A stretch of 64,000 nt of DNA from Hippea alviniae EP5-r. Its GTDB lineage: Bacteria > Campylobacterota_A > Desulfurellia > Desulfurellales > Hippeaceae. This document shows, piece by piece, positions 16,266 to 25,031 of the stretch (position 1 is the stretch's first letter; the number at the start of each line of letters is the position of its first letter). Under the pieces are notes generated by a model. That model was not told the origin of the DNA. It saw only the letters and a program-made list of their open reading frames with translations, and ran no database searches. Position numbers and translations under genes: made by a program. The DNA lies in assembly GCF_000420385.1 (NCBI RefSeq), contig NZ_ATUV01000001.1, positions 124,001 through 188,000 of the forward strand. The letters are read 5' to 3'.

Positions 16266-17385
16266 GCTTCCACGAACCATTTTCTATTTTAACTATACAG
16301 AAGTCGCTCGGGTCTAAGCCAGCATGGTCGTCTTTTGAGTATGTGAATACACCCGTTATACCAACGAAGTTTTTTATCTTTTCAAGGCTGTCCCTTATCT
16401 GAGCAGGTGTTTGAGCACCTTCTTTTATAACCTTTACAAGCATCATGAAGGCATCGTAAGCATGGCCACCAAATGTTGATACAGGCCCAAATGTTTTCTC
16501 ATACTCTTCTTTGTATTTCAAAAGAACAGCCCTTTGTGGGTCTGTCTTTGGAAGTTGCTCTGCAACGAGTAGTTTTCCAGCAGGCAAGATAATGCCTTCA
16601 GCTGATTTACCTGCAAGCTGAATAAACCTTTTTGATGCAACACCATGACTCATAAATAGTGGTATCTTTATGTTTAGCTCTTTTGCGTTTTTTGCAACTG
16701 ATGCAGGACCTGGGTTTGTTCCCCAACAGATTATGGCTTGAACGCCTTTGGTGTTTTTTATTTTTATTAATTGGCTTGTCATGTTTGTGTCTGTTGCACC
16801 AAATGTCTCATCCCTTAAGATTGTTATGTTGTATTTTTGTGCAAGTTTTTTTAGCTCTTCTCTTCCGCTTTCTCCAAAGCCCGTCTCTGCTGTTAGGATG
16901 GCTACCTTGTGTATGTTGTGATCTTGTAAGTAGCTATACAGTCTTTCTACAGCAAGACTATCTGACGGCGCCGTTTTAAATACCCATCTCTTTGTTGGTG
17001 TTGTAATTTTATAGCTTGAAGCCATAGATATAAGTGGAATATGAGCCCTTTGAATGAAGGGTATTATAGCAAGGGTTGAACCACTCCTTGTAGGGCCTAT
17101 AATTGCATCAACCCTGTCAGAGTAGATGAGTTTTCTTGTGAGTATGACGGTTGAAGATGGGTCTCCTTTTGTATCATAGATAATGAGTTTTATCTTGTTT
17201 CCGTTTATCCCACCATTTTTGTTTATCTTGTCAGCGAGCATTTGAAGTGTGTTTTTCTCTGGTTCACCTAAGAATGAAGTTGGCCCTGTTATAGAAACTA
17301 AAGCACCTATCTTTATTACCTTTGCCTGTGCAGATAGACTAAAAAGCAATAAAACCGCCACAACTCCCGCCAAGACTTTTTTCAT
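16252..17385 (-). CDS. Branched-chain amino-acid-type ABC substrate-binding protein
   Basis: A 377-residue periplasmic binding protein (Leu/Ile/Val-binding, type I fold). A signal peptide covers about residues 1-21 (KKVLAGVVAVLLLFSLSAQA). The IGALVSITGPTSFLGEPE and ALVSIT motifs and the GPTRSGSTLAIIPF segment are typical of LivJ/LivK-like proteins. It is the last gene of the glutaredoxin-paaK-ACT operon, 12 nt after the ACT gene. No permease or ATPase genes accompany it, so it must use components elsewhere. The company of PaaK and an ACT protein suggests aromatic or other amino/organic acid uptake, which is inference. Confidence 0.9.
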   Translation of the reverse strand: MKKVLAGVVAVLLLFSLSAQAKVIKIGALVSITGPTSFLGEPEKNTLQMLADKINKNGGINGNKIKLIIYDTKGDPSSTVILTRKLIYSDRVDAIIGPTRSGSTLAIIPFIQRAHIPLISMASSYKITTPTKRWVFKTAPSDSLAVERLYSYLQDHNIHKVAILTAETGFGESGREELKKLAQKYNITILRDETFGATDTNMTSQLIKIKNTKGVQAIICWGTNPGPASVAKNAKELNIKIPLFMSHGVASKRFIQLAGKSAEGIILPAGKLLVAEQLPKTDPQRAVLLKYKEEYEKTFGPVSTFGGHAYDAFMMLVKVIKEGAQTPAQIRDSLEKIKNFVGITGVFTYSKDDHAGLDPSDFCIVKIENGSWKLIAY

Positions 17386-17397
17386 TTTATTCCCCCC

Positions 17398-17832
17398 TTA
17401 AATTTCTCTTATCTCTTCTTGAGAAAGCATCTGTATGTTGTTTTCCGATAAGATTTTTTCTGCCTTTTCTGTTTCTGAAAACTTAAAGACCATTACGGCT
17501 TTACCTTCAATTGGTGATGCGAATCCATACATGTATTCAATGTTTATCTGGTTATCTGCGAGTATTTTTAGAACATTTGCCAAAGCTCCGGGTTTGTCAT
17601 CAATCATGCAGGCTATGATGTGTGTTTCTGCTATTGTAAAGCCGTTTTCTTTTAATACCCTTATTGCATCGTCGGTGCCTTTTACAACGAGTCTTACTAT
17701 GCCGAAGTCGGTTGAGTCAGCCAAAGATAGAGCCTTTATGTTTATGCTGTGTTTTCCTAAAAGTTCAACAACTTCAAGCAGTCTGCCCGGTCTGTTTTCA
17801 ACAAATACAGAAATCTGTCTAATTCTTTTCAT
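17398..17832 (-). CDS. Tandem ACT-domain protein
   Basis: A 144-residue protein made of two ACT domains (about 3-68 and 71-140); each starts with a VxxxPGxL-type motif (VENRPGRLLEV, IDDKPGALANV). ACT pairs bind amino acids and regulate metabolism allosterically. Stand-alone tandem ACT proteins are often encoded with phenylacetate-CoA ligase and IorAB in anaerobes. Here the gene follows paaK by 9 nt. It probably senses an aromatic or branched-chain amino acid. Confidence 0.9.
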   Translation of the reverse strand: MKRIRQISVFVENRPGRLLEVVELLGKHSINIKALSLADSTDFGIVRLVVKGTDDAIRVLKENGFTIAETHIIACMIDDKPGALANVLKILADNQINIEYMYGFASPIEGKAVMVFKFSETEKAEKILSENNIQMLSQEEIREI

Positions 17833-17841
17833 CTTTGACTC

Positions 17842-19143
17842 CTAAATCTTTCTTTTATCTATAACCCTTTTTGCCTTTCCTTCAAATCTTTGCAAGCTCT
17901 TTGGTTCTGCCAATGTTACCTTTACCGTTATTCCGTATAAGTCTTTTATGTCTTTCTCTATCCTTTCTTTGAGTTTTTGCAGGTGTCTGATTTCATCTGA
18001 GAACATCTTTTCACTGACTTCAACCTTTACTTCAAGCGTATCAAGGTTGTTGATTCTATCAACGATTAGCTGATAGTGTGGTTCTACGCCTTCTGTTTCC
18101 ATAAGCAAAGCTTCTATTTGACTTGGGAAGATATTGACACCCCTTATGATGAGCATGTCGTCTGTTCTGCCTTTGATACGCTCAATTCTTCTGTGTGTTC
18201 TTCCACATTTGCATGGCTCTTTGATTATTCTTGTTATGTCTCTTGTTCTGTATCTGATTAAAGGTATAGCTTCTTTTAGTATAGTGGTTATTACAAGTTC
18301 ACCTTCTTCACCATCTGGTAGAACTTCTCCTGTTTCTGGGTCTATTATCTCTGGTATAAAGGCATCTTCCCAAATGTGAAGCCCGTGTTTTGCTTCTATA
18401 CACTCGATGGCAACACCAGGGCCTAATATTTCGCTTAATCCATATATATCTATTGCATCAATACCAAGTTTTTCTTCTATCATTCTTCTCATCTCTTCAC
18501 TCCACGGTTCAGCACCTAAGATGCCGACTCTCAATTTTATTTCATCTCTACTTATGCCCATCTCTTTTAGAGTCTCTGCAAGATATAGAGTATAAGATGG
18601 TGTTGCTGTTAGAACCGTGGAACCAAAGTCTTTCATTATCATTATCTGTTTTTTTGTGTTGCCGCCGGATATTGGTATAACAGTTGCACCTAACCTTTCG
18701 CCGCCGTAATGTGCACCCAATCCGCCTGTAAATAGGCCATATCCGTATGCGTTTTGAATAATATCGCCTCTGCTTACACCTGCTGCAGCAAATGAACGTG
18801 CCATTAACTCAGACCAGACTTCTATGTCTCTTTTTGAATACCCTACAACTGTTGGTTTGCCTGTTGTTCCACTTGATGCATGAACCCTTACAACCTGTTC
18901 AAGTGGAATGGTGAAAAGGCCAAACGGATAGTTATCCCTTAAATCTTGCTTTGTTGTAAATGGCAGTCTTTTTAAATCGTCAAGTTTTTTTATATCTTCT
19001 GGTTTTACGCCAGCTTCATCGAATTTCCTTTTATAAAAAGGAACAAGGTTATAAACCCTTTCAGCCGTATGTTGGAGCCTTTTTAATTGTAGTGCTTCTA
19101 ATGCTTCCCTTGGCAGGGTTTCCATCTCATCATCGTAAATCAT
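17842..19143 (-). CDS. paaK: Phenylacetate-CoA ligase
   Basis: A 433-residue adenylate-forming enzyme of the PaaK family, which links aryl-acetates to CoA with ATP. Motifs: [14 protein letters not shown] (about 90-103, nucleotide loop), [12 protein letters not shown] (about 233-244), RYRTRDIT and the hinge [20 protein letters not shown]. The family signature [13 protein letters not shown] is at the N-terminus. In anaerobes this often works with IorAB, encoded at 49952-52215 beside a second PaaK. It is 3 nt after the glutaredoxin gene. Confidence 0.95.
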   Translation of the reverse strand: MIYDDEMETLPREALEALQLKRLQHTAERVYNLVPFYKRKFDEAGVKPEDIKKLDDLKRLPFTTKQDLRDNYPFGLFTIPLEQVVRVHASSGTTGKPTVVGYSKRDIEVWSELMARSFAAAGVSRGDIIQNAYGYGLFTGGLGAHYGGERLGATVIPISGGNTKKQIMIMKDFGSTVLTATPSYTLYLAETLKEMGISRDEIKLRVGILGAEPWSEEMRRMIEEKLGIDAIDIYGLSEILGPGVAIECIEAKHGLHIWEDAFIPEIIDPETGEVLPDGEEGELVITTILKEAIPLIRYRTRDITRIIKEPCKCGRTHRRIERIKGRTDDMLIIRGVNIFPSQIEALLMETEGVEPHYQLIVDRINNLDTLEVKVEVSEKMFSDEIRHLQKLKERIEKDIKDLYGITVKVTLAEPKSLQRFEGKAKRVIDKRKI

Positions 19144-19146
19144 AAA

Positions 19147-19407
19147 TCACCTCAAACCGAGATATTTATCTATCTTTGGTTTATCAAAGCCTACAATAGC
19201 CTTCGAACCTATTAAAACTACTGGTACACCAGTTTGACCTGTTCGTCTAACCATGTCTTCTGCTGCTCTTCTATCTCTTGATACATCAACATCTTTAAAT
19301 TTTATGCCGTGCTGTCTTAAATACTGCTTTACTCTATTGCACCATGGGCAGCTTGGCGTTGAAAATACCACAACTCTTGGCTGTTTCTCTGGTTTTTTAG
19401 TTGCCAT
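19147..19407 (-). CDS. Glutaredoxin-like protein (CPWC)
   Basis: An 86-residue glutaredoxin/NrdH-type thioredoxin-fold protein with the active site CPWC, TGVPVV (cis-proline loop) and a C-terminal GFDKPKIDKYLG helix. The ATG at 19407 is preferred: GGAGG lies 11 nt upstream, and an upstream GTG (19419) would overlap the SD itself. It opens the operon with paaK and the ACT gene. Its promoter carries a CIRCE-like repeat, pointing to stress control. It probably reduces disulfides or delivers electrons to a partner enzyme. Confidence 0.88.
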   Translation of the reverse strand: MATKKPEKQPRVVVFSTPSCPWCNRVKQYLRQHGIKFKDVDVSRDRRAAEDMVRRTGQTGVPVVLIGSKAIVGFDKPKIDKYLGLR

Positions 19408-19434
19408 TTTGTTTCTCACCTCCGCTTCAAAGTT

Positions 19435-19461
19435 TTAGCACTCTTAATATTATTCTGCTAA
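19435..19461. promoter_or_regulatory. CIRCE-like (HrcA operator) inverted repeat
   Basis: Read on plus: TTAGCACTC, 9 nt, TTCTGCTAA. The CIRCE consensus is TTAGCACTC-N9-GAGTGCTAA. One half-site matches 9/9, the other 6/9, with exact spacing. It overlaps the -10 box of the glutaredoxin operon promoter, the right place for a repressor. Confidence 0.5.
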
Positions 19462-19474
19462 TTCAAGCTGTCAA
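19447..19474 (-). promoter_or_regulatory. Sigma-70-type promoter of the glutaredoxin-paaK operon
   Basis: Minus strand TTGACA (19474-19469), 16-nt spacer, TAATAT (19452-19447). The start would be near 19440, inside the CIRCE-like repeat, giving a leader of about 33 nt. Confidence 0.7.
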
Positions 19475-19484
19475 TATAACAAAA

Positions 19485-20996
19485 TTATAAGAATAATCTG
19501 CATGCTATGTTTGTTGTCTCTTCGGTGTAGTCATAATTTAAGTCATTTAAAAACTTGTTGAATTCTTCCTTTTCTTCCTTTGGAATCTCAAAACCAACAA
19601 AGACTCTTCCAAATTCCCCGCCATGTCTTCTGTAGTGGAATGCCGTTATATTCCATCTCTCTTTCATGTTGTTTAAGAATTTCATCAAAGCACCTGCTTT
19701 TTCTGGGAATCTAAAGTTGTAAAATATCTCGTTCTCGACAAAAGGACATTTGCCGCCAATCATATATTTTATGTGGTCTTTTATTAGCTCGTTGGGTGTT
19801 ACATCCATTGCATAATAACCTTCTTTTCTCATTCTTTCTAATATTTTTTGATTTTCCTTTTCGTAATCTATGGTTAGACCAACGAGCAGATAGGCTTCTT
19901 CTCTGCTTGAAATTCTATAGTGGAATTCAGAAACATTTTTATCTTGAATAACCCGTTGACAGAATTTTTTAAACTCACCCGGCCTTTCTGGAATTTTAAC
20001 TGCATATAGGGCTTCCTGTTTTTCTCCTATTATCGCTCTTTCTGCGACATAGCTGAGTCTATCGAAGTTCATATTGGCACCTGAGTTTATCGCAACAAGT
20101 GTTTTATTTTTTATCCCCTTATCTTTTATGTATTTCTTTATACCTGCAACACCCAAAGCGCCCGCCGGTTCTACTATATGTCTTGTGTCGTAGTAGATAT
20201 CTTTTATTGCCGATGCAATCTCGTCAACATTTACCAGTATTATCTCATCGACATATTCTTTTGTTTTTTCAAATGTTATCTCTCCGACTTCCTTTACTGC
20301 AACGCCGTCTGCGAATATGCCAACCCTGTCCAATACGACCCTTTTGCCTTCCTTTATAGATAGATACATCGCGTTGCTTTCTGTTGGTTCAACACCGATA
20401 ATTTTCACCTGCGGATAGATGTTTTTTATATATGTTGCTATGCCTGATATTAAGCCGCCACCGCCTATAGGCACAAATACAGCATAGGGTATCTCTTTTG
20501 AAGTTTGTCTTAAAATCTCAAGCCCTATTGTTCCTTGACCTGCAATGACCAATTCATCGTCGAAAGGTGGAATATATGTCAAACCTGTCTCTTTTATTAA
20601 TTTTTTGCAATACTCATAGGCTTCTGAATAGTTATCACCTTTTAAAACGACTTCTGCACCGTGTCTTTTTACGGCTTCCACTTTTATTTGTGGCGTTGTC
20701 TCTGGCATTACAATGACTGCTTTTATACCTAAAACCTTAGATGATAAAGCCACGCCTTGAGCATGGTTTCCTGCCGATGCAGCTATTACACCCTTTTTTT
20801 TCTGTTCTTCTGAGAGATTTACGATTTTGTTGTATGCTCCTCTGATTTTGAATGAGAAGACATCTTGTAAATCTTCCCTTTTCAGAAGAATTCTGTTGTT
20901 TAATTTTTTTGAAAGATTTACAGCAAAGTCTAAGGGTGTCTCCTTTACTATATCATAAACCCTTGCCGTTAGGATAAGTCTGAATATGGTGTCCAT
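19485..20996 (-). CDS. ilvA: Threonine ammonia-lyase, biosynthetic
   Basis: A 503-residue PLP enzyme converting threonine to 2-oxobutyrate, the first step to isoleucine. SFKIRGAYNK carries the PLP lysine (K50), and SAGNHAQGVA and the PIGGGGLISGI phosphate loop follow. Two ACT-like regulatory repeats occupy about residues 325-503, as in the feedback-inhibited long form. I start at ATG 20996 behind a GGGGG ribosome-binding site. A longer open frame to 21131 only reads through the upstream tRNA gene and is rejected. It is probably co-transcribed with that tRNA. Confidence 0.95.
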   Translation of the reverse strand: MDTIFRLILTARVYDIVKETPLDFAVNLSKKLNNRILLKREDLQDVFSFKIRGAYNKIVNLSEEQKKKGVIAASAGNHAQGVALSSKVLGIKAVIVMPETTPQIKVEAVKRHGAEVVLKGDNYSEAYEYCKKLIKETGLTYIPPFDDELVIAGQGTIGLEILRQTSKEIPYAVFVPIGGGGLISGIATYIKNIYPQVKIIGVEPTESNAMYLSIKEGKRVVLDRVGIFADGVAVKEVGEITFEKTKEYVDEIILVNVDEIASAIKDIYYDTRHIVEPAGALGVAGIKKYIKDKGIKNKTLVAINSGANMNFDRLSYVAERAIIGEKQEALYAVKIPERPGEFKKFCQRVIQDKNVSEFHYRISSREEAYLLVGLTIDYEKENQKILERMRKEGYYAMDVTPNELIKDHIKYMIGGKCPFVENEIFYNFRFPEKAGALMKFLNNMKERWNITAFHYRRHGGEFGRVFVGFEIPKEEKEEFNKFLNDLNYDYTEETTNIACRLFL

Positions 20997-21016
20997 TTTG
21001 TTTATCCCCCTGCAAT

Positions 21017-21092
21017 TGGTGGACGGTAGGGGAGTCGAACCCCCGACCTCTACCGTGCGAAGGTAGTGCTCTCCCAACTGAGCTAACCGCCC
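21017..21092 (-). tRNA. tRNA-Ala (anticodon CGC)
   Basis: 76 nt including an encoded CCA. The acceptor stem GGGCGGT/ACCGTCC has the G3-U70 pair that is the alanine identity mark. The anticodon loop TTCGCAC is closed by CTACC/GGTAG, giving anticodon CGC for codon GCG. The T-arm GGGGGTTCGACTCCCC is intact. ilvA begins 20 nt downstream on the same strand. Confidence 0.96.
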
Positions 21093-21102
21093 GATTGCAC
21101 AA

Positions 21103-21131
21103 AATATAAAAAAAGCCTTTTGGGTTGTCAA
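21103..21131 (-). promoter_or_regulatory. Sigma-70-type promoter of tRNA-Ala/ilvA
   Basis: Minus strand TTGACA (21131-21126), 17-nt spacer, TATATT (21108-21103). Transcription would start within a few bases of the tRNA 5' end at 21092. Confidence 0.75.
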
Positions 21132-21163
21132 ATTTAAAATAAAACTCTTAGATAATTAATTCA

Positions 21164-21192
21164 TTGACATAACCTTATTAGTCAATTATAAT
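21164..21192 (+). promoter_or_regulatory. Perfect-consensus sigma-70 promoter
   Basis: TTGACA (21164-21169), 17-nt spacer, TATAAT (21187-21192): both hexamers and the spacing are fully consensus. It drives the secreted-protein gene at 21223. Confidence 0.88.
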
Positions 21193-21222
21193 TTTTAAAA
21201 ATTTTTAGAAGGAGGTGTTTGA

Positions 21223-22101
21223 ATGAGAAAGATTTTCTTCATGGTAGTTGCTTTGCTATTCGTGAGTAGGATTTCGTTTGCATCACTTACAACCTATGAA
21301 CTTGTGGGAACTGTAGCTAACCCGAATCATCAGTCTGTTGTCAAAAATGTTAAGAGTGCTTTAGAGTCAGCGGGATTTAAAGTTCTTACATCTTATAATC
21401 CGGGCGATTTGGCCGATCTTACTGTATTGATAGTTAAATCAGATGAATTCTTTAATGCCGTCAACAAGGCTGGTAAACATGCATTTTTTGCAGTTCCTTT
21501 AAGGGTTGGTATTCAGAAGACAAAAAGTGGAAATAGTGTGATGTTTGCAAATCCTGTTTATCTTGTAGATGCTTTTGCAAAGGGTAAGGACTCTCTTGAA
21601 AGTGTTGCCGAAAAGGTAAAGAATGAGCTTGAGAACGCTTTAAGTAAAGTTAAGGGTATAAAGGTTGAAAAGAAAGCTTTTGGTTACAAGACAGACCCTG
21701 AAGAAATAGGAAACTGGCAGATGATGGGCCAGAGTCTTTACACCATTTATGAAGTTGGCCACAAGTACGGCTCTATTGATGCTGCTTTAAAAGCTCTTAA
21801 TGACTCTTTATCAAAGGGAACAAATGGCTGGAAGAAGGTTTATGAGATAAAACTTGGTAAGGCTGCTGTTGTGGGTGTTGCAAATCCAAAATACGAAAAA
21901 GAAGCTTTTGAGATAGGCGGTTATGACCATCTTTGTGCTTTTCCAATAGAGCTTGTAATTTATGACAATGGCAAGATTAAAGCTCTTCCAGAAATGTATA
22001 GAATGTCTCTGTATTTTATGGATGCTGGTATGAGCGCTTTTGCTGCTCATATGTCTATGCCTGGAGAAATAGACGATTCTTTGAAGGGGCTTCTTAAATA
22101 G
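21223..22101 (+). CDS. Secreted DUF302-like protein of unknown function
   Basis: A 292-residue protein with a clear signal peptide (about 1-20, KIFFMVVALLFVSRISFA). The first half (about 25-130) resembles DUF302: a helix with GFKVL, a strand with TVLIV, and a VPLRVGIQ segment. The second half has a WQMMGQSLYTIYEVG segment and an AAHMSMPGE tail that I do not recognise. It has only one cysteine and no obvious metal motif. Expression signals are exceptional: a perfect -35/-10, AAGGAGGTG as SD, and a strong terminator 30 nt after the stop, so it is a single-gene unit likely made in large amounts. Role unknown. Confidence 0.75.
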   Translation: MRKIFFMVVALLFVSRISFASLTTYELVGTVANPNHQSVVKNVKSALESAGFKVLTSYNPGDLADLTVLIVKSDEFFNAVNKAGKHAFFAVPLRVGIQKTKSGNSVMFANPVYLVDAFAKGKDSLESVAEKVKNELENALSKVKGIKVEKKAFGYKTDPEEIGNWQMMGQSLYTIYEVGHKYGSIDAALKALNDSLSKGTNGWKKVYEIKLGKAAVVGVANPKYEKEAFEIGGYDHLCAFPIELVIYDNGKIKALPEMYRMSLYFMDAGMSAFAAHMSMPGEIDDSLKGLLK

Positions 22102-22127
22102 ATTAAACCCCTCCCTCTCTTACTCAT

Positions 22128-22156
22128 AAAGGCGGGCTTCCATGCCCGCTTTTTTT
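22128..22156 (+). terminator. Rho-independent terminator
   Basis: GCGGGC (22132-22137), loop TTCCAT, GCCCGC (22144-22149), then a run of seven T (22150-22156). It ends the secreted-protein unit. Confidence 0.93.
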
Positions 22157-22244
22157 GTTAATAAGTTTTCTCAAATAGAAGGCGATTTTTTTTTTTTACT
22201 TTTTTGCCAAAAATAATAAACAACAATAATAATATATTAAAATC

Positions 22245-22272
22245 TTGACTTTTTACATATTAGATGTAATAT
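22245..22272 (+). promoter_or_regulatory. Sigma-70-type promoter of the chemoreceptor gene
   Basis: TTGACT (22245-22250), 16-nt spacer, TAATAT (22267-22272), about 33 nt before the strong SD and ATG at 22312. No sigma-28 motif was seen here, unlike motAB. Confidence 0.65.
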
Positions 22273-22311
22273 TCCACTTACCAAAAAAACAAAAGGTAAG
22301 GAGGAGGCTCA

Positions 22312-23991
22312 ATGAAAAACTTACGCTTCAAACAGAAACTTCTCCTTTATGGTGTAGGAGCAACGATGGTGTTCATTTTAATTTTTGGTGTTTACTATGT
22401 ATTTTGGGGAGCGACATTGATAAAAGATAGGTTTAATCAGACCTATGAACTTATAGTTAAGTATAATAAGGATAAAGTTGAAACAATCGTTGACGGTTTG
22501 GTTGAGAAGTATAATCACTTGCTTAAGCAAGGTGTTGATGTTGAAGGTGTAAAAAAAGAAATTATAGCCGATGTGAATACTATACGGTATGGTAATGGTA
22601 ATTACATTTTCGTTCTTAATAAGAATGGAGTTCTTATAGCTGACCCAGAAGACCCTCAACTCGTGGGTAAGAATGTTTATAGTTTAACTGACAGAAATGG
22701 GAAATATCCTTTTAGACTCATAATAGATTTGGCTTTAAGTAAAGGTAGAGGGTTTGTTGAGTATATGTGGCATAAACCTAATGATGATGTTGATGAAAAG
22801 ATAGTTTATGTGAAGCTTATACCTAAGGTAAACTGGATTTTAGCAAGCGGTATATATTTAGGTGAGCTTAAAAAAGAAGCCAACTTATACAGAAGTTTAA
22901 TTAAGGCAAGAATGGTGAGAAGTTATTTGGTGTCTGCTGGTATGGCTATACTTGCTTTGCTGGCTGTTTTATTGTTTGGCTCTTATTTGTCGGAGAAATT
23001 GATGATGCCTTTAAAGGAGATGGCTCATAATTTAGAAGAATTGGAGACTGGTGATGGGGATTTGACAAAAAGGGTTATTTTGCATAGTGGTGATGAGTTT
23101 GAGGATTTGGCAAATAAATTAAACAACTTTTTGAATAGTATGCAGCAACTTGTGAAGGATATAAGGGATTCTGCTGAAAGAGTTATTCAGGAATCTGAAA
23201 CACTTTCTTCTTCTGCCACTGAAACAGCGGCAAGTGTTGAAGAGACGAGCAGGAATTTAGAAGAGATGGTTAACGCTTTAAACGACATGACAGAAGCGGT
23301 TAACAATGTTGCTAAATCAGCAGAGGGTATAAATGAACAGACGGAAATAGTAGGAGAGATAAATGATAAGATGCTTAAGGATATAAAGGATAGAGTTGAG
23401 AGAATGAATGAAAATGCAGCTTTGGCTAGAAAAGCAATGGAACAAATTAATAAGGTGGGCGAATCTTCTAAAGAGATAGGACAAATTGTAAATGTTATTA
23501 GTGATATTGCAGACCAAACAAATCTTTTAGCTTTGAATGCTGCAATAGAAGCTGCACGAGCTGGTGAAGCAGGTAGAGGTTTTGCCGTTGTTGCTGACGA
23601 AGTAAGAAAGCTTGCAGAGAAGACTCAAAGAGCTACTGAAGAAATTAGAGAAATGATTCTCAAAATGCAACAGGATACTCAAAAATCGATAGAGATGACA
23701 AGGCAGGCTGAGGAAGGCATATTAAAAGAGCGTGAAAGAACTATAGAGGATGAGAAAAATATAAATGATATGGTGGCTCAACTTTCGAAGACTATAGAGG
23801 AGGTTAATGCAACCAGTGCGGCAACTGAAGAGTTGTCGGCGACTGTTACTGAGATAAATATGCAATCTCAAGAAATAAATCAGGCTGCAGAGGATAATTC
23901 TAAGGTGGCAGAACAGATAGCTCAGATGAGTGAAAGATTAAAGGAAGAGGCCGACAGACTTAACGAGTATGTAAGGAGATTTAAAGTTTAA
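22312..23991 (+). CDS. Methyl-accepting chemotaxis protein with Cache sensor
   Basis: A 559-residue chemoreceptor. Transmembrane helix 1 is at about 13-33, and a periplasmic single-Cache domain spans about 40-195 (NGNYIFVLNKNGVLIADP, then WILASGIYLGE). Transmembrane helix 2 is at about 204-226, then HAMP (about 227-280) and a long methylation/signalling coiled coil. The signalling tip is DQTNLLALNAAIEAARAGE, which binds CheA/CheW. The C-terminus has no CheR-docking pentapeptide. ATG follows GGAGGAGG. Cache domains usually bind small organic acids or amino acids. The degenerate GGDEF gene follows 14 nt later, so the two are probably one operon. Confidence 0.95.
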   Translation: MKNLRFKQKLLLYGVGATMVFILIFGVYYVFWGATLIKDRFNQTYELIVKYNKDKVETIVDGLVEKYNHLLKQGVDVEGVKKEIIADVNTIRYGNGNYIFVLNKNGVLIADPEDPQLVGKNVYSLTDRNGKYPFRLIIDLALSKGRGFVEYMWHKPNDDVDEKIVYVKLIPKVNWILASGIYLGELKKEANLYRSLIKARMVRSYLVSAGMAILALLAVLLFGSYLSEKLMMPLKEMAHNLEELETGDGDLTKRVILHSGDEFEDLANKLNNFLNSMQQLVKDIRDSAERVIQESETLSSSATETAASVEETSRNLEEMVNALNDMTEAVNNVAKSAEGINEQTEIVGEINDKMLKDIKDRVERMNENAALARKAMEQINKVGESSKEIGQIVNVISDIADQTNLLALNAAIEAARAGEAGRGFAVVADEVRKLAEKTQRATEEIREMILKMQQDTQKSIEMTRQAEEGILKERERTIEDEKNINDMVAQLSKTIEEVNATSAATEELSATVTEINMQSQEINQAAEDNSKVAEQIAQMSERLKEEADRLNEYVRRFKV

Positions 23992-24005
23992 GGAGGTGGC
24001 AGGGA

Positions 24006-24889
24006 TTGAAAGACTTACTTAAGGAGATTATCGAAGAGTCTGTGGAAAAGATAAATCGGCAGGGTAAATTGTTTATCCCTGCCATTTACTATAAGGTTTT
24101 TGTAGAAACAGCCATAGAAAAAGGCTTAAACGAAGGTCAGTTGCATCGATTGATATATGGTAGTATCGATATAGAAGCAGAAGAAATAGAAAAGTTTCAT
24201 GAGATTTCTAAAAAACTTATAGAAAATCTGTCTACTGTTGTTGATAAAGTTTCTAAAAGCGCCGAAAGAAAGTATAGATTATTAGAGGAAAAAGATAAAA
24301 TTATCAATTTAAAATGGCAAGGCAAGATATATGAAGAAGTAGAGAGAATAAAACATGCTAATTTGTCCCTTTTTGATGTTCTTAGGAAGGTTGTAGATGC
24401 AGTTGAGAAATATGAAAAAGTGTTAGAGAGATTCAGGTTTAAAAATCAGCCCGATGCTATTACTGGATTTCCAAAGGGTGAATCAGTAAAAGGAGTGGCT
24501 GAGAGTTTCTTGTATAATTTTTATAGGTATTCTTCAGTTTTTAGCGTGTTGCTTCTTGAGATTGAAGATTTGGAAAGATACATAGATGTAGATACACTTA
24601 AAAAATAGCAAAACATTTTAGGCGTAACTTAAGGCAAAGCGATGTGATTGTTAGAATGGACGAGGAGTCTTTTGTAGTATTTCTTTATGGAACTGTTTAT
24701 GATAAAGCTTTCATTGTTTTAAATAAAATGACAAGTATTTTTAGAAACAGCGTTGAAGAATCAGTGTATCATGGAGTTAAGTTGAAGTTTTCTCTTACTG
24801 AAGCCAAGGAAGGGGATACTTGGGAGAAAATATTAGAAAGGCTCTTTAGTCAGCAAAAATCCTTTCTTTTTCCCCCGAAAACTGGTTAA
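24006..24889 (+). pseudogene. Degenerate GGDEF-domain protein split by a frameshift in an A run
   Basis: Two open frames together make one GGDEF-type protein of about 294 residues. Frame 1 runs from a TTG start (24006, SD AAGGAGG) to TAG at 24608. Frame 2 continues the domain without interruption of homology to 24889. The break is a run of six A (24600-24605); one extra A, or a -1 slip there, restores the frame through IAKHFRRNLRQSDVIVRMDEES. The N-terminal 130 residues are helical. The GGDEF box reads RMDEESF, so it would not be a cyclase even if intact. It may be a true pseudogene, a sequencing error in a homopolymer, or a slippage product. Confidence 0.75.
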
Positions 24890-24930
24890 AATTTTTCATA
24901 GATAATCCGATTAAATTATAGTAAAAATTT

Positions 24931-24944
24931 GGAACTGGTTTTGC
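24931..24944 (+). promoter_or_regulatory. Sigma-54 promoter upstream of pilM
   Basis: TTGGAAC then TTTTGCT: GG (24931-24932), 10 nt, GC (24943-24944). The match to the RpoN consensus is good. Predicted start near 24956, leader about 76 nt to the GTG at 25032. A TTGACA at 24960 lies just downstream, but its -10 candidate is poor. Confidence 0.6.
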
Positions 24945-25031
24945 TACTGAATAATTGAGTTGACAAAAGGGTATTATGTATGATTTAATTTTAAAGATTA
25001 AGGAATTCTGTTATAGAAGGAGAATGGGAGT

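Noticed and set aside
20997-21131. N-terminal extension of IlvA to 21131
   Set aside because: It is translation through the antisense-free tRNA-Ala gene itself; the real start has its own SD and the family N-terminus begins at 20996.
24960-24989. Sigma-70 promoter TTGACA near pilM
   Set aside because: The only -10-like match (TTTAAT) needs an 18-nt spacer and is weak; the sigma-54 match just upstream is better.
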